Below, one piece after another: positions 8,682-17,628 of a DNA stretch of 64,000 nt. The notes beneath the pieces are model-generated. The model worked only from the letters and a program-made list of their open reading frames with translations, was not told where the DNA came from and did no database searches. How positions within the stretch are numbered: position 1 is the first letter of the stretch; every line of letters starts with the position of its first letter. Both the position numbers and the translations under genes were made by a program. Source of the stretch: ZC4RG30 sp046347045 (GTDB taxonomy: Bacteria; Pseudomonadota; Gammaproteobacteria; Steroidobacterales; Steroidobacteraceae); NCBI GenBank assembly GCA_046347045.1, contig JAXMGX010000018.1, positions 1 through 64,000 of the forward strand, read 5' to 3'.

Positions 8682-10022
8682 ATGCTGCAGATTCGTGCAG
8701 GCACGGTGTGGGCAGGCGCGCTGGTGCTGCTGATGGTGGCGCTGGCGCATATCGGCCTGCACTGGTATTTGCGCCGGCGCGCCGCAGCGCGACAGGCGGC
8801 ATCGAAGGCCGCGGGCACCGGTGCCGAGCAATCGGCGGCGCGCGCCTGGCTGCCCACGACGCTCCTGGGTCTGGTGCCGCCACTGGCGCTGCTGCTGTGG
8901 CTGTATGGCCTGCACTACGCATTGTCGCTGGCAGTCGTCGACATCAACGAACCACAAGTGAACCGCTACGCGGTGCCGCTGCTGGGCGCGCTGCGCGGCA
9001 TCGGCACGCTGCTGGCGCTGGTGTGGCTGCTGCTGCGCATTGGTCGCGCCATCGAACAGCGGCTGGTGGCCATCGCGAAGCAGTCGCATACGCGCAGCGA
9101 CGACTTCTTCCTGCCGATTGTCGGCACCGCCATCCGCCTGCTGCTGCCGCTGCTGGCCGTGATCCTCGGTTCCACCACGCTCGACGTGCCCGAGCGCTTC
9201 CAGACGCTGTTCCGCAACGGCGTCAGCATGCTGCTGGTGGGAAGCCTGGCCTTCGTGCTCTACCGGCTGGTGGATGCGGCCTGCGACCTGCTGCTGGAGC
9301 GTTATCGCATCGACGTGCCCGACAACCGCGAGGCGCGCGCCGTGTACACGCAGGTGACCGTGCTGCGCAAGGTGGCGGTGTCGGCCATCGTGCTGTTCGG
9401 CTTCGCCGCCATGCTGATGGTGTTCGACCAGGTGCGGCAGGTGGGCGCCACCATACTGGCCTCGGCCGGCGTCGCCGGCATCGTCGTGGGCTTCGCCGCG
9501 CAGCGCAGCCTCGGCACACTGTTCGCGGGCTTCCAGATCGCGATGACGCAGCCCATCCGCATCGACGACGTCGTGATCGTGGAAGGCGAGTGGGGCCGCA
9601 TCGAGGAAATCACGCTCACCTATGTGGTGCTGAACATCTGGGACATGCGCCGGCTGGTGGTGCCCATCACCTATTTCCTGGAGAAACCCTTCCAGAACTG
9701 GACGCGCACCTCCACCGAATTGCTGTGCACGGTCGAGCTGTTCGTCGATTACGACGTTCCGTTGCAGGCGCTGCGGCAGAAGCTCACCGCCATGCTGAAG
9801 ATCTCGAAGTTCTGGAACGGCAAGGTGAATGTGGTGCAGGTGACCGACGCACGCGAACACACCGTGCAGATTCGTGCCCTGGTCAGCGCCGACAATGCCG
9901 GCGCCGCCTGGGATCTGCGCTGCGAGGTGCGTGAGGGGCTGCTGCGTTTCCTGCAGCAGGAGCATCCGGGCAGTCTGCCGAGGCTGCGGCTGGCGCGCGC
10001 GGCGCAGCGCGCATCCGGCTAG
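8682..10022 (+). CDS. MscS-family mechanosensitive ion channel
   Basis: 446 residues with several N-terminal transmembrane helices (from about residue 5, then about 65-90, 105-130, 160-180 and 200-225). The conserved MscS pore helix and beta domain follow: ASAGVAGIVVGFAAQRSLGTLFAGFQI and then PIRIDDVVIVEGEWGRIEEITLTYVVL. It is expected to sit in the inner membrane and open on hypo-osmotic shock, matching the flanking trehalose genes. The ATG at 8682 follows a strong Shine-Dalgarno (GGAGG at 8672-8676), better than an in-frame ATG at 8655. Its stop shares the bases CTAG with the stop of the convergent small gene. Confidence 0.9.
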   Translation: MLQIRAGTVWAGALVLLMVALAHIGLHWYLRRRAAARQAASKAAGTGAEQSAARAWLPTTLLGLVPPLALLLWLYGLHYALSLAVVDINEPQVNRYAVPLLGALRGIGTLLALVWLLLRIGRAIEQRLVAIAKQSHTRSDDFFLPIVGTAIRLLLPLLAVILGSTTLDVPERFQTLFRNGVSMLLVGSLAFVLYRLVDAACDLLLERYRIDVPDNREARAVYTQVTVLRKVAVSAIVLFGFAAMLMVFDQVRQVGATILASAGVAGIVVGFAAQRSLGTLFAGFQIAMTQPIRIDDVVIVEGEWGRIEEITLTYVVLNIWDMRRLVVPITYFLEKPFQNWTRTSTELLCTVELFVDYDVPLQALRQKLTAMLKISKFWNGKVNVVQVTDAREHTVQIRALVSADNAGAAWDLRCEVREGLLRFLQQEHPGSLPRLRLARAAQRASG

Positions 10023-10240
10023 TGCAACCGCCCCGGCGTGGGACGCACCACGCCCGCGCTGCGTTCCTCGGGCGCTGAAAAATCCTGCGTGGCCGTGGGG
10101 TCGCTGGCCGGATACGTGGCGTCCAGCGATTCATCGAGCAGATCGTCCTGGCGGTGCTGGCAGCGCCGCTCATAAAGCCGGTCGAGTGTCGCACCCAGCA
10201 ATACCAGCGCACCGCCCAGGGCGAGATGGATGAGCTTCAT
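10019..10240 (-). CDS. Small hypothetical protein with N-terminal membrane/signal helix
   Basis: A 73-residue protein beginning MKLIHLALGGALVLLGATLD, one hydrophobic segment, followed by a charged tail. The tail contains LLDESLDATYPASDPTA; related Asp-rich PASDP segments occur in many short proteobacterial proteins of unknown role, so the coding call is reasonable. I do not recognise a function. The start at 10240 matches the hydrophobic N-terminus; a longer in-frame extension lacks support. It is convergent with the mechanosensitive channel (stops overlap) and divergent from the DUF4142 gene with 153 bases between them. Confidence 0.5.
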   Translation of the reverse strand: MKLIHLALGGALVLLGATLDRLYERRCQHRQDDLLDESLDATYPASDPTATQDFSAPEERSAGVVRPTPGRLH

Positions 10241-10393
10241 GTGCGAAGCATTGCTGCCGCGCGAGCCCAGCGAACATAGGCGCCCAGGAGGTGCGGCATG
10301 GCGCACAGTCCTACAAGACCTCGCCGAACCGTCCGCTGTGCCGCCGCAGCGCCGGCAGCCATCATCGACGTCCCCATTTCACCGGAGAGCCCC

Positions 10394-10894
10394 ATGAGCA
10401 GCCCCATAGTCACCGCGCTGGCAACCTTGGTCATTGGCGCATCGACCCAGGTCGTGGCCGTGGCCGCCGAAGCGCTCACGCCCGCGGCGTTCGTCACCAA
10501 GGCTTCGGAGGGTGGACTGGCCGAAGTGGAGATGGGTCGCGTTGCCGCGCAGAAGGGCAGCAGCGCCGCCGTGAAGGACTTCGGCCAGAAGATGGTGACC
10601 GACCATTCGCAGGCCGGCGATGAACTGGCGAAACTGGCCACATCCAAAGGCCTCATGCCCGTCAAATCCCTGAATGCCGAGCACCAGAAGACGCTCGATG
10701 ACCTGCGCACGAAGAACGGCGCGGACTTCGATGCCGCCTATGCGAAGCTGATGGTGCAGGATCATGACGAGGACATCGCGCTGTTCCAGTCGGCGAGCAT
10801 GCTGGCAGATGCGGACCTCGCCGCCTATGCGAAGCGCATGCTGCCCAAGCTGCGCGAGCACCGGCAGATGGCCGGGCACCTCGGCGCGCACTAG
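10394..10894 (+). CDS. DUF4142 family exported protein
   Basis: 166 residues. An N-terminal hydrophobic signal-like segment ends around VVAVAAEA. A DUF4142-type helical bundle follows, recognisable from FVTKASEGGLAEVEMGRVAAQKG, VKDFGQKMVTDHSQAGDEL and a final half with FDAAYAKLMVQDHDEDIALF. The fold is ferritin/four-helix-like with conserved His (DHSQ, DHDEDI). It probably acts in the periplasm; such genes are often stress-induced, but no biochemical role is established that I can cite. The ATG at 10394 follows GGAGAG. It stands 23 bases upstream of treY in the same direction and may share a transcript with it. Confidence 0.8.
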   Translation: MSSPIVTALATLVIGASTQVVAVAAEALTPAAFVTKASEGGLAEVEMGRVAAQKGSSAAVKDFGQKMVTDHSQAGDELAKLATSKGLMPVKSLNAEHQKTLDDLRTKNGADFDAAYAKLMVQDHDEDIALFQSASMLADADLAAYAKRMLPKLREHRQMAGHLGAH

Positions 10895-10917
10895 CGCGCC
10901 AAAGGCCCCGCGATTCG

Positions 10918-13647
10918 GTGACGCCCCGGGCAACTTATCGGGTTCAGCTCGGACCCGCATTCGGCTTCGATGCACTGCGCAGCGTGGTGCCTTATCTGCA
11001 CACGCTGGGCATCAGCCACCTGTATCTGTCGCCGGTGTTCCGCGCGCGGACCGGCAGCGAGCATGGTTATGACGTCACGAACCACGGCGAGTTGAACCCC
11101 GAGCTGGGCGGCGAGGGGGCGTTCATGGCGCTTGCGGAAGAGTGCCGCAAGCGCGACATTGGCCTGGTACTCGACATCGTCCCCAACCACATGGCGGTGA
11201 TGACGGGCGAGAACCCGTGGTGGATGGACGTGCTGAGGCATGGCCGAGCATCCCGCTTCGCATCCTACTTCGACATCGACTGGACGCCGGCGCGCGCAGC
11301 GATGCGCAACCGTCTGCTGGTGCCCGTGCTGGCCGACCCGCAGGGAGAAGTCATCGACCAGCGCCGTCTGGCGCTGGCATTCGACCCGGCCACCGGCGAG
11401 TTCTCGGTGCACTATGCAGGTCTGGCGTTTCCGCTTGATCCGGACACCTGCACACCGCTGCGCGACGCCATGGCGGCGCGTGGCGTGCCGGAGGACCGCG
11501 CAGACCACATCCAGGCTGCCCTCGACGACATCAATCGGATCGGCAACGAGGCCAATGCGCAATTGCTGACCACGCTGCTGGCGGCGCAGCCCTACCGGCT
11601 GGCGTTCTGGCGCGTGTCCGGCGAGGAGATCAACTATCGCCGTTTCTTCGACGTCAACGATCTGGCCGCACTGCGCGTCGAAGACATGCAGGTGTTCGAG
11701 GACACACATGCGCTGGTGGCGAGACTGTGGCGGGCCGGCGCCATCGATGGCCTGCGGGTGGACCACGCCGACGGGCTCTATGATCCCGCGCAGTATTTCC
11801 ATCGCCTGCGGCGGCTGCTCGCGCAATCCGCTCCGGCATCCCGCGCGTGGATAGTCGCCGAAAAGATCCTCGGTCCAGGTGAGCAGCTACCGGCCGACTG
11901 GACGGTGGAGGGCACCACCGGCTATGAATTCGCCTCGCTGGCAGCTGCCTGGCTGATGAAGCCCGAGGGCGCTGACATGCTGGAGCGCACCTGGCAGCGA
12001 TTCGCGGGCCACGCTCCCAGTTATGGCGAAGTGGCCCTGGAATGCCGCCGGCTGGCGATGCGCAGCTCGCTGGCCGCCGAGATCAGCGGCCTGGCCGCGC
12101 GCCTCGATCGCCTGGCGCAGATGCACCGCAATACGCTGGATTTCACGCTGTTCGATTTGCGGCAGGCGATCGTCGAGGTCATCGCAACCTTTCCCGTGTA
12201 TCGCACCTATGTCACCAACGGCCGGCCAGATGCGCGCGATGCGCAGTACATCCGGCGCGCGGTGGGCGCGGCGCGCGCGCAGAAGATCGCCGCGCCGCGC
12301 GCGCTGGATTTCCTGGAGTCGGTGCTGCTGGGCGCACTGGCGGATGACCCGGGCCGCGCCAGCGCGGCCTGCGAATTCGTGCTGAAGTTCCAGCAGGTCA
12401 CCGCGCCGGTGATGGCCAAGGGCATCGAGGACACGGCCTTCTACCGCCATCCCTGCTTGCTCGCGATGAACGAGGTGGGCGGCGATCCGCTGTGTCGCGG
12501 CATCACCATCGAGGCGCTGCATCGCGCCAACGAGGCGCGTGCACGTGACACCCCGCATGGGCTCCTGGCCACCTCCACGCATGACACCAAGCGCGGCGAA
12601 GACCCCCGCGCGCGACTGTGCGTGCTCAGCGAAGTGGCACACGAGTGGGCCGCCTGCGCCGCGCGCTGGCGCCGTCTCAAGAGCCGTCGCCGCAATGCCG
12701 CGCCGGTGGGCGGCGTGCAGGAATACTTGCTGCTGCAATCGCTGCTGGGTATCTGGCCGCTGCAGAACGAGGCCGGTACGCAGGACGAACTGCGCAGCCG
12801 CATGGAAGACTACGCCATCAAGTCGGCGCGCGAGGCCAAGCTTTCCACTTCCTGGCTCGAGCCCGATGCCGAATACGAGCGCGTGCTGCGGGCCTATGTG
12901 GGTGTGCTGCTGCCGGGCAACGATGCGCGGGGTTTCCGCCGCTACTTCGAGCCGGTGCTGGATCGCGTGCTGTACTTCGGGCTGTTCAACAGTCTGGCCA
13001 CGCTGGTGCTGAAGCTCACCGTGCCCGGTGTGCCCGACATCTACCAAGGCAATGAACTGCCGGCGCTGGTGCTGGTCGATCCGGACAACCGTCGCACGCC
13101 GGACTTTGCGGCACATGCGGCAGCGCTGGAGCAGATGCGCACGGCTTTGGCAATGAAGGCGCCGGCCGATCTTCTGCGCGACTGCATGGTGGACTGGCGC
13201 CGTGGTCACCTGAAGCTGTTCGTCACCTGGCGCCTGCTGGAGCTGCGGCGTCTACACCCGGCGCTGTTCGACCAGGGCGAGTACCTGCCGCTGCAGGTGG
13301 AAGGTGAAAAGGCCGCACATCTCTGCGCCTTCGCGCGGCGTATTCCTGGCCGCGTGCTGATTGTCGTGATATCTCGCTGGGGCGCCACGCTCACCAGCGG
13401 CGAACTGCGCGTGCCCGTGGGTGAGGCAACCTGGCGCGATACGCGCGTGCTGCTGCCGAAGGACATGCCCGCCGATGAATGCGTGGACGCGATCAGTCAG
13501 TGTCGCGTGCGCATCGAGCGCGGCCCGCACACCAGCACGAACACCGACCAGGATCGCTGGTTGCCGGTCGCAGCGCTGCTGGATCCGCTGCCGTTCTGCG
13601 CGCTGGTGGTCGACGAAGGCTCAATGCCACTCGAAAAGCAGCAGTGA
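10918..13647 (+). CDS. treY: Malto-oligosyltrehalose synthase
   Basis: 909 residues; the GH13 enzyme isomerises the reducing-end alpha-1,4 bond of maltodextrins to alpha,alpha-1,1, making maltooligosyl-trehalose. Diagnostic segments are TYRVQLGPAFGFDAL at the N-terminus, LYLSPVFRARTGSEHGYDV, LDIVPNHMAV (region I), DGLRVDHADGLYDP with the nucleophile Asp (region II), WIVAEKILGPGEQLP with the acid/base Glu (region III), and STHDTKRGEDPRARL. The start is GTG at 10918, next to the conserved N-terminus. The enzyme completes the TreY/TreZ route with treZ, which lies 2.4 kb away on the other strand. The last 27 bases overlap the convergent glgX gene. Confidence 0.95.
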   Translation: MTPRATYRVQLGPAFGFDALRSVVPYLHTLGISHLYLSPVFRARTGSEHGYDVTNHGELNPELGGEGAFMALAEECRKRDIGLVLDIVPNHMAVMTGENPWWMDVLRHGRASRFASYFDIDWTPARAAMRNRLLVPVLADPQGEVIDQRRLALAFDPATGEFSVHYAGLAFPLDPDTCTPLRDAMAARGVPEDRADHIQAALDDINRIGNEANAQLLTTLLAAQPYRLAFWRVSGEEINYRRFFDVNDLAALRVEDMQVFEDTHALVARLWRAGAIDGLRVDHADGLYDPAQYFHRLRRLLAQSAPASRAWIVAEKILGPGEQLPADWTVEGTTGYEFASLAAAWLMKPEGADMLERTWQRFAGHAPSYGEVALECRRLAMRSSLAAEISGLAARLDRLAQMHRNTLDFTLFDLRQAIVEVIATFPVYRTYVTNGRPDARDAQYIRRAVGAARAQKIAAPRALDFLESVLLGALADDPGRASAACEFVLKFQQVTAPVMAKGIEDTAFYRHPCLLAMNEVGGDPLCRGITIEALHRANEARARDTPHGLLATSTHDTKRGEDPRARLCVLSEVAHEWAACAARWRRLKSRRRNAAPVGGVQEYLLLQSLLGIWPLQNEAGTQDELRSRMEDYAIKSAREAKLSTSWLEPDAEYERVLRAYVGVLLPGNDARGFRRYFEPVLDRVLYFGLFNSLATLVLKLTVPGVPDIYQGNELPALVLVDPDNRRTPDFAAHAAALEQMRTALAMKAPADLLRDCMVDWRRGHLKLFVTWRLLELRRLHPALFDQGEYLPLQVEGEKAAHLCAFARRIPGRVLIVVISRWGATLTSGELRVPVGEATWRDTRVLLPKDMPADECVDAISQCRVRIERGPHTSTNTDQDRWLPVAALLDPLPFCALVVDEGSMPLEKQQ

Positions 13648-15747
13648 ACGGCCCGTGATGCCATAGGTGTCGCCGGCGTCGAACGTCGCCGCGTCGTCGA
13701 GGTCCGGCAGATTGGTGTCGATCAGCCGCCGCCAGTGGCAGGGTGCCTCGCCATGCGCCGGCAGCGTGAACTCCACCAGATCATGGTAGCCATTGAGCAC
13801 CAGCAGCAGCGTGGCCTGATCGCCGCGCTGGGCAAGGCCGGTGGGCCGCGCCCGGCCATCCATCAGCATGCCGAAGCACTGCATGTGGTCGTCCTGCCAG
13901 TCCTCGTCGCGCATCGGATTGCCGCTGGCATTGATCCACGTCAGGTCGCGAAGCTGCAGTTCCTCGTCGTAGTCGCCGGTCAGGAAGCGGTTGCGGTGCA
14001 GGATGGAATGGCGATGGCGAAGCTGCGTCAGCCGCCGCACGAAGGCGGTGAGTGCGCGACCGCGCTCGCCGGTGTCCCAGTGCACCCAGCTCGTGGCGTT
14101 GTCCTGGCAGTAGGCATTGTTGTTGCCCTGCTGCGTGCGATGCGCCTCGTCGCCGGCCGTGATCATCGGCGTGCCCTGTGACAGCAGCAGCGTCGCCAGG
14201 AAGTTGCGCGCCTGCCGGTCGCGCAGTGCGTTGATGCCGGCATCGTCGGTCTCGCCCTCGACGCCGCAGTTCCAGCTGCGATTGTCGCTGCTGCCGTCGC
14301 GGTTGTCCTCGCCGTTGGCCTCGTTGTGCCTGTGGTTGTAGCTCACCAGGTCGTGCAGCGTGAACCCGTCGTGCGCAGTCACGAAGTTGACGCTGGCCGA
14401 GGGGCGGCGCCCGAAGTAGTTGAAGAGGTCGCCCGAGGCAGTGAGGCGCGGCGCCAGTTCCCGTGCGCAGGAACTGCCCTTCCAGAAATCGCGCACCACG
14501 TCGCGGAAGCGATCGTTCCATTCCGCCCAGCCGGGCGGGAAGGCCCCCACCTGATAGCCGCCCGGTCCGCAGTCCCAGGGTTCGGCGATCAGCTTCACCG
14601 TGCGCAGCACCGGATCCTGGTTCACCGCGCGCAGGAAACCGCTCTGGTTGTCGAAGCCGTGCAATTCGCGCGCCAGCACCGTGCCCAGATCGAAGCGAAA
14701 GCCATCCACATGCAGCTCGGTCACCCAGTAGCGCAGGCTGTCCATCACCATCTGGATCACCGGCGGATGCGACAGGTTCAGTGTGTTGCCGGTGCCGGTG
14801 TCGTTGATGTAGTAGCGCCGCTGGTCGGGCAGCAACCGGTAGTACACGGCATTGTCGATGCCGCGAAACGACAGCGTCGGCCCGCGCTCGTTGCCCTCGG
14901 CCGTGTGGTTGTACACCACGTCGAGGATCACCTCGAGACCGGCATCGTGATAGCGCGCCACCATTTCCTTGAACTCGCGCAGCGTCTGGTCCGGCGCGGA
15001 CGCATAGCGCGGATCGGGCGCGAAGAAGCCGATGCTGTTGTAGCCCCAGTAATTGGTGAGTCCGTGCTCCAGCAGATGGCTCTCGTTCACGAAGGTATGC
15101 ACGGGCAGCAGCTCGATGCTGGTGACGCCCAGGTCCTTCAGGTAGGCGATGACCTCGGGGGCGGCCATGCCGCGGAAAGTGCCACGCTCATGTTCCGGCA
15201 CCTGCGGGTGCAGCCGCGTGAAGCCGCGGACATGCGCTTCGTAGATGATGGTGCGATCCCAGGGAACGGCGCGGCTGCGCGGCATGCCATTCCAGTCGAA
15301 ACGCGGATCGACCACCACGCACTTGGGAACGAAGGGTGCGCTGTCGCGTTCGTCGAAGCTCAGGTCCTCATTCTTTGCGCCCAGCGTGTACCCGAAGCAC
15401 TCCGGCGCCCACTTCAAGTCACCCACATGCCCGCGAGCGTAGGGATCGAGCAACAGCTTGTGCGGATTGAAGCGGTAGCCGTTCAAGGGATCGTAGGGAC
15501 CATGCACGCGCAGGCCATACACCGATCCTGGTCCCACGTCCGGGATGTAGCCATGCCAGTAGCCATCGGTGTATTCCGGCAGTGCCAGCCTTTCGAGCTC
15601 GGTGCGGCCAACGGAGTCGAACAGGCAGATCTCCACTTTCGTCGCCGCAGTGGAGAACACGGTGAAGTTGGTGCCGGCGCCGGTCCAGAGCGCGCCCAGC
15701 GCCTCCGCGCCGCCCTCGCGGATGCGGCTGCGCCGGCTTGCGCTCAT
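13621..15747 (-). CDS. glgX: Glycogen debranching protein GlgX/TreX (isoamylase type, GH13)
   Basis: 708 residues. An N-terminal CBM48 domain (GAGTNFTVFSTAATKVEICLFD) precedes a GH13_11 barrel: VILDVVYNHTAEGNERGP (region I), VDGFRFDLGTVLAREL with the nucleophile Asp, KLIAEPWDCGPGGYQVG with the acid/base Glu, and FVTAHDGFTLHDLVSYN (region IV). The enzyme hydrolyses alpha-1,6 branches of glycogen or limit dextrins. In trehalose clusters it is called TreX and feeds TreY. It is convergent with treY and overlaps it by 27 bases, so any terminator for either gene must lie inside the other. The start ATG at 15747 is 19 bases after the upstream DUF2934 gene's stop, consistent with one transcript. Confidence 0.94.
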   Translation of the reverse strand: MSASRRSRIREGGAEALGALWTGAGTNFTVFSTAATKVEICLFDSVGRTELERLALPEYTDGYWHGYIPDVGPGSVYGLRVHGPYDPLNGYRFNPHKLLLDPYARGHVGDLKWAPECFGYTLGAKNEDLSFDERDSAPFVPKCVVVDPRFDWNGMPRSRAVPWDRTIIYEAHVRGFTRLHPQVPEHERGTFRGMAAPEVIAYLKDLGVTSIELLPVHTFVNESHLLEHGLTNYWGYNSIGFFAPDPRYASAPDQTLREFKEMVARYHDAGLEVILDVVYNHTAEGNERGPTLSFRGIDNAVYYRLLPDQRRYYINDTGTGNTLNLSHPPVIQMVMDSLRYWVTELHVDGFRFDLGTVLARELHGFDNQSGFLRAVNQDPVLRTVKLIAEPWDCGPGGYQVGAFPPGWAEWNDRFRDVVRDFWKGSSCARELAPRLTASGDLFNYFGRRPSASVNFVTAHDGFTLHDLVSYNHRHNEANGEDNRDGSSDNRSWNCGVEGETDDAGINALRDRQARNFLATLLLSQGTPMITAGDEAHRTQQGNNNAYCQDNATSWVHWDTGERGRALTAFVRRLTQLRHRHSILHRNRFLTGDYDEELQLRDLTWINASGNPMRDEDWQDDHMQCFGMLMDGRARPTGLAQRGDQATLLLVLNGYHDLVEFTLPAHGEAPCHWRRLIDTNLPDLDDAATFDAGDTYGITGRSLLLFEWH

Positions 15748-15766
15748 GCGCAGGCTCCGCAGCGGG

Positions 15767-15958
15767 TTACTGGTCCGCGGGTGGTTTCGCGGCGCCGCCG
15801 GCGCCGGTGGGGTCGGGATAGCCCAGCCGGAACTCGATCTCCAGCAGACGTTCGGCCTCGCGCCAGTGATCCTCCGCGCGGCCCGCCGGCCGACCTTCCC
15901 GTTCCCACAGATGGTAGGCCATGAATTCCATCAGCTCCGATTCGCGCGGGTAGTGCAT
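15767..15958 (-). CDS. DUF2934 domain-containing small protein
   Basis: 63 residues. The pattern MEFMAYHLWEREGRPAGRAEDHWREAERLLE is the signature of DUF2934: a short helix-turn-helix-like unit with conserved A-Y-x-L-W-E-x-E-G-R-P and a following W-x-x-A. The function is unknown; members are often found beside glycogen or trehalose genes (glgX, glgB, treY), as here. The ATG at 15958 follows AGGAG at a good distance. A longer in-frame extension to 16117 runs through the PilZ gene and is not supported. It is probably co-transcribed with glgX. Confidence 0.8.
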   Translation of the reverse strand: MHYPRESELMEFMAYHLWEREGRPAGRAEDHWREAERLLEIEFRLGYPDPTGAGGAAKPPADQ

Positions 15959-15969
15959 GTGGCACTCCT

Positions 15970-16371
15970 TCAGGTGCCTGCGGGCGAGCGCTGCAACCGG
16001 TTCAGGAGCTGCCAACTCACCGAATCGCGCTGCAGCCGCGGCGATACGCCGAACTCCGGTCCCTCGTTGCGCAGTGCGAGCAGCGCGGAGATCGGCCGCA
16101 GTGCAGGGTCGAGCCATTCCACACCCACGCCGCGCGCTTCATTGCGCACCACGCAGGCTTCGATCCAGCCAGTGCCCGCAAGCTGCGGCCTGAGTGCGAT
16201 CCGCGACAGCACCGGCAAGCGAACCGGCGTCTCGATGAATGCGCCGCTGAGGCTGGCATTGCACACCGTGGCGTTGAATGCGCGGCCAGCCGCGGTTGCT
16301 ACCTGCGCAGGAACGAACAGTTCCACTCTCGAGCCCCAGCGGTGTTCCATGTGCAGCGTATTCGTGATCAT
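15970..16371 (-). CDS. PilZ domain protein (candidate c-di-GMP receptor)
   Basis: 133 residues forming essentially one PilZ domain. The N-terminal basic motif is HRWGSRVELFV (RxxxR-like, about residues 9-14) and the second motif is CNASLSGAFIET (NxSxxG), the two c-di-GMP contact regions. The C-terminal part is a conserved beta pattern (GVGVEWLD). The ATG at 16371 is preceded by AAGGA at 7 bases. It may read c-di-GMP turned over by the EAL proteins in this window. Its target is unknown. It lies between a terminator (16473-16507) and the DUF2934/glgX genes, so it may head that transcript. Confidence 0.8.
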   Translation of the reverse strand: MITNTLHMEHRWGSRVELFVPAQVATAAGRAFNATVCNASLSGAFIETPVRLPVLSRIALRPQLAGTGWIEACVVRNEARGVGVEWLDPALRPISALLALRNEGPEFGVSPRLQRDSVSWQLLNRLQRSPAGT

Positions 16372-16472
16372 AGGCATCCTTCGGCAATCGAACGGGCGGT
16401 TCGTGAAAGATGCACCGCGACACGCTGGCGCGCTGTAAGCGGCATTGCATAAAAAGTGTAGGAGCGGGGCGG

Positions 16473-16507
16473 AAAAACGCAGACCTGCTGCAGGCGGGTG
16501 CTGCGTT
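16473..16507 (-). terminator. Rho-independent terminator for the DUF2167/membrane/J-like operon
   Basis: Read on the minus strand, AACGCAG pairs with CTGCGTT (16507-16501 with 16482-16476), with a further CCTG/CAGG pairing inside the loop, and a run of five T follows (16477-16473, overlapping the stem base). It lies just after the stop of the J-like gene at 16544 and would end that operon ahead of the PilZ gene. Confidence 0.6.
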
Positions 16508-16543
16508 GCGACGAGCCGCGCCGAGGACGTATCGCTTGGCCCG

Positions 16544-16921
16544 CTACCGCGCGCCCGGCCGCGACTCCGCCAGCGCCGCATCACGCGCCAGTCGCAGCTG
16601 CTCCTGCTGGTGCGTATCACGCGCAGCCAATGCCTTGTTCATCTGGCGCTTGTACGCCGCTTCGATTTCCGCCCGCGTGGCCGTGCGCGACACATCCAGC
16701 AGCAGATGCCAATCCGCATGGCGCAAATGCGGCAGTTGCTTCACTGCCGGAGTGGATTTCAGCGCCGGCGGTGCCCCACGCGATGGCGCGCGAGTGGCTT
16801 CGGGCGATTCGTCATGCCGGTCGCGGCGGGTGATATCGACACCTGGCCCCATCACGCTGTTGACGATCCAGTAACCGCCTGCAAGGCAACCCAGGATGAT
16901 CAGGATGTCGAGGATGCTCAT
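16544..16921 (-). CDS. J-domain-like protein with N-terminal membrane helix
   Basis: 125 residues. Residues 1-22 form one transmembrane helix (ILDILIILGCLAGGYWIVNS). A C-terminal DnaJ-like unit starts near residue 72: WHLLLDVSRTATRAEIEAAY, followed by KRQMNKALA. The HPD motif of true J proteins is absent, so Hsp70 stimulation is doubtful; this may be a J-like scaffold. It is the last gene of the operon: its start overlaps the stop of the upstream membrane protein gene by 4 bases (ATGA, 16918-16921), and a terminator follows. Confidence 0.65.
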   Translation of the reverse strand: MSILDILIILGCLAGGYWIVNSVMGPGVDITRRDRHDESPEATRAPSRGAPPALKSTPAVKQLPHLRHADWHLLLDVSRTATRAEIEAAYKRQMNKALAARDTHQQEQLRLARDAALAESRPGAR

Positions 16922-17628
16922 GCTGCCGCAGTCTCCAGCCTGCCCAGCCATTGCGCAATGCGCGCTTCCTCGGCCGGCGCGGCCGCTTCCCCGCCTCGCG
17001 ATTCCTGCAGCCGGCTGCGCACCAGCGCCGCGAACCGCGCGCGCGTCGACGCATCGAAGTGACGCGCAGCGAACTCGACGGGATTGCCGGCGATGCCGTG
17101 CCGCAGCGAGATTCTGCGCACCAGGTTCACGGCAAACGGCGCGCAGGCGACTACGTCGAAGGCCAGGCTCCAGAATGCGCGCGACGTCAGCGCCAGACGC
17201 CGGCGCCTGACAAACACCAGCGCCAGCGCCGCAATCACCAGCAGATAGTACGCGGCAAACAGCGCCAGCACGCTGATCCCCGCGCCGAGCATCCAGCACA
17301 GTGGCCACAGCGCCAGCAGCATCAACAGCAGCACCTGGCACATCACGCCCAGTGGGCGCAGCGCTGCCAGCAACGGCGCAGGATCGGCATCCCCGGCCAC
17401 GCGCGTATCATCGAGGCTCCACGCCACGCGAAACAGCGGCCGCTGCGGCATGAACGGATTCGGCAGCACCAGCCGGCGTCCCCAGCGACGCAGCGGCGAT
17501 TCGGCGCGCAGATGCCACTGACCGCCCGCGCGCTCGAACAGCACTTCGTTCTGCCACAGCCCCTGCGTGGCGTCATAGAGATGGAACGCGATCGCCCCGA
17601 GGGGCAACCACAGTTCGGTGGGCGTCAT
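16918..17628 (-). CDS. Hypothetical membrane protein (between DUF2167 and J-like genes)
   Basis: 236 residues of unknown family. The N-terminal 80 residues look soluble or amphipathic (HLYDATQGLWQNEVLFERAGG and then WHLRAESPLRRWG). Two strongly hydrophobic segments follow at about residues 96-135 (VLLLMLLALWPLCWMLGAGI and then LALFAAYYLLVIAALALVF), ending in RRRR. The C-terminal third is again polar, ending in Ala/Glu-rich helices. The ATG at 17628 sits in TGATG, overlapping the DUF2167 stop by one base. Its co-translation with DUF2167 and the J-like gene suggests one membrane complex. I cannot name a function. Confidence 0.6.
   Translation of the reverse strand: MTPTELWLPLGAIAFHLYDATQGLWQNEVLFERAGGQWHLRAESPLRRWGRRLVLPNPFMPQRPLFRVAWSLDDTRVAGDADPAPLLAALRPLGVMCQVLLLMLLALWPLCWMLGAGISVLALFAAYYLLVIAALALVFVRRRRLALTSRAFWSLAFDVVACAPFAVNLVRRISLRHGIAGNPVEFAARHFDASTRARFAALVRSRLQESRGGEAAAPAEEARIAQWLGRLETAAA

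Noticed and set aside
14326..15924. A 532-codon plus-strand frame across glgX
   Set aside because: It is antisense to the clearly coding GH13 enzyme, and the composition is non-protein-like.
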